Both the position numbers and the translations under genes were made by a program. DNA of 64,000 nt from JAQUTK01 sp963677415 (GTDB lineage Bacteria; Bacteroidota; Bacteroidia; Bacteroidales; JAQUTK01), in the NCBI GenBank assembly GCA_963677415.2, contig CAXXFJ010000002.1, forward strand, positions 124,001-188,000, in the 5' to 3' direction. Positions 57,727 to 64,000 of this stretch are shown piece by piece. How positions within the stretch are numbered: position 1 is the first letter of the stretch; each line of letters begins with the position of its first letter. A model generated the notes under the pieces. The model saw only the letters and a program-made list of their open reading frames with translations. It did not search any database and was not told the DNA's origin.

Positions 57727-59400
57727 TTAGCAATAAAGGTATCTTTTGATCTTCAAAGTTGGAGTTTTCTCAAATGGAATAGGTTGAAGCACCACCTGGG
57801 AAAGCTGAGAATAACGGGCAAATTCCTCATTAACTTTTATCATCAATTCCTCTAGATATTGATTAATAATCTCCTGATATTCATCTTGTTTAATATGAGC
57901 AGAAACCATCAACTGCTGATAGCATTTTATCCATTCTTCCTGATTAATGGCTACTCTGGCTACCAATTTCCCTTTCATCTGATAGACCAGTGAGTCCGTT
58001 ACATACTCCTGACGATTGAGCACTTCTTCTATCTCTTCAGGATAAATATTTTCGCCACTCGGTCCAAGAATCAAGTTTTTTGTACGTCCTTTAATATAGA
58101 GCAGTCCGTCGTGAAACACGCCAAGATCTCCCGTATGAAACCATCCGTCTTTGGTTAATACTTTATCGGTTGTTTCCTGATCTTTATAGTAACCCACCAT
58201 TACATTGGGACCACGAGCAATAATCTCCCCTTCTCCAGTCTTACTATTTGGGTTGGAAATCTTTACTTCCACATCATCCACAGGATTACCAACAGATCGG
58301 TATGCCACTTTTCCTACGACGGACCCGGCTAGCAACGGTGCCGTTTCAGTAAGGCCATATCCACATGAATAGGGAAAATGACAATCTTGCAGAAACAATT
58401 CAGCTTCAGGAGCCAATGAAGCACCTCCGATTCCGAAGAAACGAATTTTGCCCCCAAAGGCTTTATAGAGTTTCTTACCTGCAATGAAATGTATAAGAAT
58501 CTGAGTCGGACGGAAATTATAGAACAAACGAATAAACTTGTTTCTGGTAAACCTCTGCTTGATCCTTGTCTTGTAGATCTTCTCGATGATAAGAGGCACC
58601 GTCAGCATGATTGTCGGACGATACTTCTTCATTAAAGGCAGAAGCACTGTGGGTGTGGGAGGTTGGTCCAGATAGATCGTCGTCGATCCTCCATCCACTC
58701 CCATGATAAGTCCGATCGTACATTCATATGTATGTGCCAAAGGAAGAATCGAAAGAAAGGTATCTGTAGCTTTTACGTCCTGAATATTTTGGAGCTTTTT
58801 TGCCTCAAAATAGAAGTTTTTATGTGTCAGCATCACTCCTTTTGAACGTCCTGTAGTGCCTGAGGTATAAATGATGGATGCCAAATCATCTTCTTCCACA
58901 TGAGCCGGAGTAAATGCAGCAAAATCTGTGGCAGAGCTTTCAATTACCGTCGAAATAGAATCCAGTTTTTTCCCTTGACGGTAAATCTCCTCGAATCTAT
59001 CTATTAATACGATCAATCCGGAAAAGTTAAGATTGTTTGCAAGCCTGCTATATACTTTTTGAGAAACAAACAAGGCTTTGGATTCTGAATGCTCCAGGAT
59101 CGTATTGATCTCCTTCGTAGAAAAGTCGACGAGAATCGGCACTACAACAGCACCCATGGAAACAATTCCAAAATAAGAAACACCCCAATTGGGCCTGTTC
59201 TCACTCAAGAGTGCGACTTTATCTCCTTTTTCTATGTGATGAGTATGTAAAAAATAGCTAATCTCAGACGCTTTTTCACCCATCTCCCGGTATGAAACAG
59301 CTCCGTACTCCGGAAAGGTAAAGGCAACCTTATCGCCATAAGTATGAACACTCTCTTGAAAAAGAGTTTGAAGTGTTCCCGATTGTATAGAATTTGTCAT
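57727..59400 (-). CDS. AMP-binding long-chain fatty acid-CoA ligase-like protein
   Basis: This 557-aa enzyme of the ANL superfamily has the P-loop IIYTSGTTGRSKGVMLTHKN and motif A5-like YGLTETAPLLAG. The adenylation motif is GWFHTGDLGVFHDG and the hinge is IKGRTKNLILGPSGENIYPE. The final catalytic Lys is in TLKIKRYLY. It activates a carboxylic acid, probably a long-chain fatty acid, as acyl-AMP then acyl-CoA. ATG 59400 (MTNSIQSG) is chosen because the upstream Met at 59439 lies above the predicted start of transcription. Confidence 0.9.
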   Translation of the reverse strand: MTNSIQSGTLQTLFQESVHTYGDKVAFTFPEYGAVSYREMGEKASEISYFLHTHHIEKGDKVALLSENRPNWGVSYFGIVSMGAVVVPILVDFSTKEINTILEHSESKALFVSQKVYSRLANNLNFSGLIVLIDRFEEIYRQGKKLDSISTVIESSATDFAAFTPAHVEEDDLASIIYTSGTTGRSKGVMLTHKNFYFEAKKLQNIQDVKATDTFLSILPLAHTYECTIGLIMGVDGGSTTIYLDQPPTPTVLLPLMKKYRPTIMLTVPLIIEKIYKTRIKQRFTRNKFIRLFYNFRPTQILIHFIAGKKLYKAFGGKIRFFGIGGASLAPEAELFLQDCHFPYSCGYGLTETAPLLAGSVVGKVAYRSVGNPVDDVEVKISNPNSKTGEGEIIARGPNVMVGYYKDQETTDKVLTKDGWFHTGDLGVFHDGLLYIKGRTKNLILGPSGENIYPEEIEEVLNRQEYVTDSLVYQMKGKLVARVAINQEEWIKCYQQLMVSAHIKQDEYQEIINQYLEELMIKVNEEFARYSQLSQVVLQPIPFEKTPTLKIKRYLYC

Positions 59401-59426
59401 CTTGAATTGTCTGTATATAACAGCGG

Positions 59427-59458
59427 CAAAGTTACACATTTATCCTTCATGTGTGCAA
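59427..59458 (-). promoter_or_regulatory. Promoter of the acyl-CoA ligase gene
   Basis: On the - strand the -7 box TAACTTTG is at 59434-59427, and TTG at 59458-59456 is 21 bp upstream. The predicted transcript starts near 59420 and so supports the ATG at 59400. Confidence 0.7.
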
Positions 59459-59540
59459 TTATTGCCCTAAAAAAGCTCAAAGGAACAAGTGATGACGATG
59501 ATCAAAAGGGATAGTTCTACTAATCAACAAATTACTAGTA

Positions 59541-61376
59541 TCAGATCCATCCGGCAATCTTAGATTTGGGGATACGCGTGGAAGGTACTTTCATCTCAAA
59601 CCATTGATAAAGGGGAAGTTCAAAACCGGCACCCCGCATATAATTATAGTTCGCCAGGTTAAGCCCTTTGCCCCATTCGTCCAGGTTAATCTGAGTCTTT
59701 ACTGAAAAGAAGATCTCATTGTTTGCAAAAGTATTCAGCTTTGTTGAGATCAGACGAGCACCAAACTCTTCAGGAGAACACCCAGAGGGACTATGACAGG
59801 TCATCGCATACCGATGCCAGAAGGAAGATTGCATCAACCCATTTTCAAATAACTGGCGAACGATTTCCAAGGAGTCAATAGTCTCTTGTTCAGTTTCGGT
59901 CGGAAAACCATACATCAGATAGGTATGCACCATGATGCCTGCATCTGTCAGATTGGCCATCGCCGTAGCGGCATTTTGTATCGTGATACCTTTATTTATA
60001 AGTTTGAGAATCCGTTCCGAAGCCACTTCCAGTCCTCCAGCAATGGCAATGCAGCCGGACGCGGCAAGTAATCCGCAGAGCTCACGGTTAAAGCCCTTCT
60101 CAAAACGAATGTTGGTCCAGTAGGTAACCACAAGTTTGCGGCGAAGGATCTCTTCTGCCACTTTCCTGAGTACTGCGGGAGAAGCTGCTTCATCGACAAA
60201 GTGAAAACCGGATTGCCCGGTCTGTTTCATCAGTGCCTCCATCCTATCCACGATAATCCGGGCAGGTATTGGTTCATAGCGTTTGATATAGTCGAGAGAT
60301 ACGTCACAAAAGGCACACTGTGCCCAGTAGCAACCATGTGCCAGCATCATCTTATTCCACCGTCCGTTGCTCCAGAGCATGTGCATTGGATTTGCCAGTT
60401 CGATCAAGTCAATGTATTTGTTGTCTGTCAGACCGCTATAGTCAGGTGTGCCAATCTCTGCAAAAGGCACATTCTCTGTGCTATCCATCGCTACACGTTC
60501 GATACTTCCTTCGTCATTAAGAAAGGTGGTGCGCACCAGTTTGCCTCCGTTGAGTAACTGAAGGAGAGGTAGTTCGCCATCATCATACGTGATATAGTCC
60601 ACATACCGGAAGATAGCCGGATCAGTGAATGAGCGAAGTTCGGTATTGATATATCCGCCACCTAATTCTATTTTAATGGAAGGAAACTCGTTACGGATCA
60701 TCCGTGCACATCTTAATGCTGAAAAGAGATTGCCTGGAAAAGGAATGCTAAATCCCACCCAATCAGGCTGTTCTTTCTTCAACCGTTCACGCAACAGATC
60801 AAGCATATAAAGTTCCACCAACGAAGGGCTATGTTGCAATGCTTCCTGCAGAGGAGCAAAATCCGGCAGTCTCATACAGAGTTTCTCTCCATAACGGATC
60901 AATTCAAAACGCTCATCTACCTGCGTCTGAATAAGGTCGCACAGATCTTTGAGAAACAGTGTACAAAGATGTTTCGCCCTGTCTATTGTGCCCAGCGTAC
61001 CAAATGCCCATTCCAGTTCCTCCTCATCGGGAAATCGCTTGCTCTCCGGCCAAAAGGCGAGATCAGCAAAGCGGTTTGCCAGAGACTGGTCTTTTCCACT
61101 CAGGAAGCGCATCACCGGTTCGATGGTTTGCAGCCAGTAATCCTCCTCTTCGAGTATCTCCCTCACATTTTCAGGGATCTCCATCTTCTGTTTGACAGCC
61201 TCAAATATCCGGGTCATCGCCTCTCTCTGGTAAACAGCGTACTGATCAGTTCGATGCTGAGATCCATCTGCACGGCATCCACACCTTGGGTTTTCAAAAA
61301 GCCAACAAGTTGGGGTGGTCGCAGGATAAGGTGTATTCAGTTGCATCAATGGAGGTGTGACAAGGAGGATCTTCAT
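59541..61376 (-). CDS. B12-binding-domain radical SAM protein, with a locally scrambled N-terminal stretch
   Basis: This 611-aa protein starts at ATG 61376 (MKILLVTPPL). The N-terminus is a cobalamin-binding-like Rossmann domain. The radical SAM cluster is C-x3-C-x2-C-like in GCYWAQCAFCDVSL (about residue 345-358), and the SAM barrel carries FHFVDEAASP and AIAGGLEVASERIL. Residues about 22-50 (PTCWLFENPRCGCRAD and on) look unlike any protein domain. In the next frame the same DNA reads QLVGFLKTQGVDAVQMDLS then IELISTLFTREAM, a normal B12-domain sequence. An extra base in the G-run at 61312-61315 and a compensating change in the CT repeat at 61221-61228 explain this. Function of the family member is unknown; many are methyltransferases or ring-modifying enzymes. 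Confidence 0.87.
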   Translation of the reverse strand: MKILLVTPPLMQLNTPYPATTPTCWLFENPRCGCRADGSQHRTDQYAVYQREAMTRIFEAVKQKMEIPENVREILEEEDYWLQTIEPVMRFLSGKDQSLANRFADLAFWPESKRFPDEEELEWAFGTLGTIDRAKHLCTLFLKDLCDLIQTQVDERFELIRYGEKLCMRLPDFAPLQEALQHSPSLVELYMLDLLRERLKKEQPDWVGFSIPFPGNLFSALRCARMIRNEFPSIKIELGGGYINTELRSFTDPAIFRYVDYITYDDGELPLLQLLNGGKLVRTTFLNDEGSIERVAMDSTENVPFAEIGTPDYSGLTDNKYIDLIELANPMHMLWSNGRWNKMMLAHGCYWAQCAFCDVSLDYIKRYEPIPARIIVDRMEALMKQTGQSGFHFVDEAASPAVLRKVAEEILRRKLVVTYWTNIRFEKGFNRELCGLLAASGCIAIAGGLEVASERILKLINKGITIQNAATAMANLTDAGIMVHTYLMYGFPTETEQETIDSLEIVRQLFENGLMQSSFWHRYAMTCHSPSGCSPEEFGARLISTKLNTFANNEIFFSVKTQINLDEWGKGLNLANYNYMRGAGFELPLYQWFEMKVPSTRIPKSKIAGWI

Positions 61377-61409
61377 ATTCTTTGTATTTGTTAGTCGGAC
61401 AGGATCCTG

Positions 61410-61417
61410 CAAAAGTA
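61410..61417 (-). promoter_or_regulatory. -7 box upstream of the radical SAM gene
   Basis: On the - strand TACTTTTG (61417-61410) fits TAnnTTTG and lies 33 bases before ATG 61376. No TTG at 20 bp was found. Confidence 0.45.
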
Positions 61418-61437
61418 GTACAATTATGCAGTTTCTA

Positions 61438-61468
61438 TTGGATGACTTCCCTTAAAACATTATATTTG
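61438..61468 (+). promoter_or_regulatory. Sulfatase promoter
   Basis: TTG at 61438-61440 and TATATTTG at 61461-61468 are exactly 20 bp apart. The ATG at 61484 follows 15 bases later, so the untranslated leader would be very short (roughly 5-10 bases). Confidence 0.78.
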
Positions 61469-61483
61469 TTGCCATTAAATCCT

Positions 61484-63015
61484 ATGTATATGAAAAAAGA
61501 GGCTCTACTACCATTGGTACTGATACCGCTAACAGGTATCGCTAAAGATTACAAACCACAACCTCCTAATATTATTTTCTTTCTGGTCGATGATATGGGA
61601 TGGCAAGATACGTCTGTTCCTTTTTGGACTCAAAAGACAAACTTTAATAAGACTTACGAGACTCCCAATATGGAAAAGCTGGCTGCCCGGGGGATGAAAT
61701 TTACACAGGCTTATGCCAGCAGCGTCAGTTCGCCGAGCCGTTGCAGTCTGCTCACAGGGATGAACGCTGCCCGCCATAGGGTGACAAACTGGACCATCAA
61801 CAAGAATGAAAGTACAGACAGGAAAGATGATCTGCTTCGTTTTCCGGACTGGAACGTGAATGGCATCTGTGAAGAGAGTGGCATCGAACGGACTACTCAG
61901 GCTACTCCCCTGCCTCAATTACTGAAGGACAACGGTTACTACACCATTCATTGCGGGAAAGCACATTTTGGAGCCATAGACACTCCGGGTGCTAATCCTC
62001 TGAACCTGGGGTTTGATGTGAATATCGCGGGACATGCAGCCGGTGGACTGGCGAGCTACCTGGGAGAACAAAACTTTGGTAACCGCACGGACGGAAAGCC
62101 TTCTTCTGTCTTTGCTATACCGGGCCTTTCTCAATATCATGGGAAGGATATTTTTGTGACCGAAGCACTGACGCTTGAGGCCATCAAGGCTCTAGACAAA
62201 GCGAAGGAAACAGACAAACCGTTCTTTCTGTATATGGCACATTATGCAATTCATGCACCTATCAACAAGGATAAACGCTTTTATCAGAAGTATATTGACA
62301 AGGGACTGACACCCACTGAGGCTTGCTATGCCGGACTGATTGAGGGGATGGATAAGAGTCTGGGCGACTTGATGAATTATCTGGAAGCCAACAATCTAAT
62401 GAACAATACCATTATCATTTTTATGTCTGACAATGGCGGACTGGCTGCTACTGCCCGCACACCGCCCCTCCATATACAAAACGCTCCACTCAATAGCGGT
62501 AAGGGATCGGCTTATGAAGGAGGCATCCGCGAACCGATGATGATCTCCTGGCCCGGTGTCACTGCTCCTGCTTCTATCTGTGATAAATACACGATTATAG
62601 AAGATTTCTATCCAACGATCCTTGAGATGGCTGGTGTAAAGAAATACCATACCATTCAGAAAGTGGATGGAAAGAGTATTGTCTCAATGATCAAAGGGAA
62701 AAAAGATCTTTCCAAAGGACGCAGTCTGATCTGGAACATACCCAATCTGTGGGATTGCGATGGACCCGGCATCGGTCCTACCTGCACGATCCGCAAAGAT
62801 GACTGGAAGTTGATATACTACTATAAAAACCGGCAAAAAAGAACTCTTCAACATAAAAGAGGATATCGGAGAGAAGAACAACCTCGCTTCAGAGAATCCG
62901 AAACTAGTTGAAGAAACTATCCAACGAACTTGGCAGGCAACTTCGCAAGAAGGATGCTCAACGTCCGTCATACAAATCCAACAATCAACCTGTGCCATGG
63001 CCCGATGAGATCTAA
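61484..63015 (+). pseudogene. Ser-type sulfatase, broken by two one-base insertions near the 3' end
   Basis: The protein starts at MYMKKEALLP (ATG 61484 or 61490) with a short signal-like segment. It has the metal-binding VDDMGWQDTS and the sulfatase signature S-S-P-S-R (Ser82-x-Pro-Ser-Arg86, followed by CSLLTG). Ser would be converted to formylglycine by an anaerobic maturase, not seen in the window. HCGKAHFG and FMSDNGGL are also present. The frame goes wrong at a run of five A (62825-62829), where four would give YYYKTGKKELFNIKEDI. It goes wrong again at 62914-62916, where one A fewer gives VEELSNELGRQLRKKDA and the natural end WPDEI at 63015. The repaired protein is 509 aa, as usual for the family. 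The substrate (host or algal sulfated glycan, or other ester) is unknown. Confidence 0.87.
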
Positions 63016-63098
63016 GAGGAGTCAACTGGAGTCAGAGATATTTACCGTGAAACACATAAATATTTCAAAAATAAGTATTTTAATCTGATTATATACAT

Positions 63099-63106
63099 TA
63101 TTTTTG
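63099..63106 (+). promoter_or_regulatory. -7 box upstream of the MG2 protein gene
   Basis: TATTTTTG fits TAnnTTTG and lies 40 bases before ATG 63147. The upstream element is a T-run instead of TTG, so confidence is moderate. Confidence 0.45.
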
Positions 63107-63146
63107 CAGAGGAAAGCTTTGTTCTTGACACTCTATACTGAACTCC

Positions 63147-64000
63147 ATGAAAGCACCTCATTACAAAAAGAGTTACTGCCTTATAGTTATTGCAGCCTTG
63201 TTTATTACAAGTCTGAATGGGTGGAGCAATGCTTCACCGGATAGTACAGAAACGGGAATTAAGCAAATTTCTCTGGGTCAGCGGATCACCGGTATGGCAA
63301 CTCTGATGAGGGATAACTATCCCGAGAAGATTTATATCCAGACCGACCGTCCCATCTATAACCTCTATGATACCATTTGGTACAAGGTGGTGGGTCATGC
63401 AGGCAGGTACGCTCCTTCCGACCGGAAAGAGCCAGCTGGTCTATATTGATTTGATCAATGAAGCAAACAGGGTAACCCAAAGTGCGCAATACACCCTCAA
63501 AGGAGGAAGTGCCAACGGACAGTTTGTGTTGACTAAAGCTATTCAGGACAAAGGGCTTTATCGCATCCGTGCTTACACACGGTGGCAGAAGAACTTTGGT
63601 GATTCCGCCTGCTTCGAGAAGATCATTCCGATCTGGGGAGACAAAGACAAAGAACAGGAAAACAAAAGATTCGTTTCTATAACTAACGCAGCAAACCGGG
63701 AGCTCTTTATCACACAAGGTCAATTTCAGAAGCGCAAACAGAAAGCGGAGGAAGAAAAGCTGCTTGAAGCTCAGAAGAAAGTCAACCGGGAGTTTGATCT
63801 GGATGTGCAGTTCCTCCCTGAAGGGGGCAAACTGATTGCAGGAGTCGCCAACCGGGTGGCATATAAAGCTCTGTTTCCCGATGGAAGAAGTGTAGCCGTG
63901 GAAGGAACAATTGTGGATCAAGATGGCAATGAGGTTGTTTCTTTTGCATCGGAGCACAAAGGAATGGGATCCTTCCTATTGGTGCCGGACAGCGGCAAGC
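63147..64000 (+). pseudogene. MG2-domain surface protein (5' part), one-base insertion; continues past the window
   Basis: The first frame gives a signal peptide (ending near NASPDS) and the MG2-like start PEKIYIQTDRPIYNLYDTIW. It then goes off after WYKVV and stops at 63449. With the surplus G at 63387-63390 removed, the frame continues as WVMQAGTLLPTGKSQLVYID. It stays open for the remaining ~610 bases to the window end. Included are GLYRIRAYTRWQKNFGDSA and DLDVQFLPEGGKLIAGVANR. Such alpha-2-macroglobulin MG2-type domains are common at the start of large Bacteroidetes surface proteins, some with a TonB-receptor plug further on. What lies downstream cannot be seen. Confidence 0.78.

Noticed and set aside
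60831..61394. A 187-codon + strand frame opposite the radical SAM gene
   Set aside because: It is antisense to a gene with clear radical SAM motifs.
1..64000. CRISPR arrays, tRNA or rRNA genes
   Set aside because: No spaced direct repeats and no cloverleaf or rRNA-like sequence were seen; the only tandem repeats are the Big2 domains and the duplicated CotH genes.

Overview
The window comes from a member of the Bacteroidales (Bacteroidetes) that has a type IX secretion system (T9SS). The evidence is porU and porV, several proteins ending in T9SS-type C-terminal sorting domains, TAnnTTTG promoter boxes with TTG about 20 bp upstream, a BT4734/VirE-type VapE protein, CotH-kinase and lamin-tail surface proteins, and DPP III. 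The order porU-porV-ispF is, as I recall, the same in Porphyromonas gingivalis, which points to the Porphyromonadaceae/Tannerellaceae/Dysgonomonadaceae side of the order. I cannot name the species.

Layout. (1) 1-10.4 kb, + strand: a tightly packed run of exbB-exbD-tonB, a DJ-1 family gene, rex, a FAH-family gene, porU, porV, ispF and a PhoPQ-related protein. (2) 10.4-19.5 kb, + strand: a vitamin B12 acquisition operon. It has a promoter, a cobalamin riboswitch, btuB, a BtuG-like propeller lipoprotein, and two secreted T9SS-type proteins. The larger is 1441 aa, with a second BtuG-like propeller and eight Big2 domains, and the operon closes with a terminator. (3) 19.5-22.5 kb: a vapE gene between two near-identical 160-bp inverted repeats, with its own promoter and a terminator-like hairpin in its leader. 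(4) 22.5-48 kb: a polysaccharide region with a methyltransferase, two tandem giant CotH/lamin-tail proteins, five glycosyltransferases, a pyruvyl transferase, a flippase and a UDP-glucuronate decarboxylase. It also holds two-component proteins and a third CotH protein. (5) 48-50.8 kb: AlkD-like repair protein and DPP III. (6) 50.8-57.6 kb, - strand: TetR plus a complete TolC/HlyD/ABC2 efflux operon. (7) 57.7-64 kb: an acyl-CoA synthetase-like gene, a B12-binding radical SAM protein, a sulfatase and the 5' part of an MG2-domain surface protein.

How it fits together. TonB/ExbBD energises outer-membrane receptors such as BtuB. PorU/PorV process and anchor T9SS cargo. Five cargo-like proteins are encoded here: two in the B12 operon and three CotH proteins.

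Caution. Seven genes carry nine single-base (or dinucleotide) indels: porU, the PhoPQ-related gene, btuB, the first cotH, the radical SAM gene, the sulfatase and the MG2 gene. Several lie in short homopolymers. They cluster at 5.8-12.6 kb, 23.9 kb and 61.2-63.4 kb, while the 37 kb between the last two is clean. Draft-sequence error is the simplest explanation, but the sequence alone cannot exclude real gene decay. I saw no rRNA, tRNA or CRISPR array.
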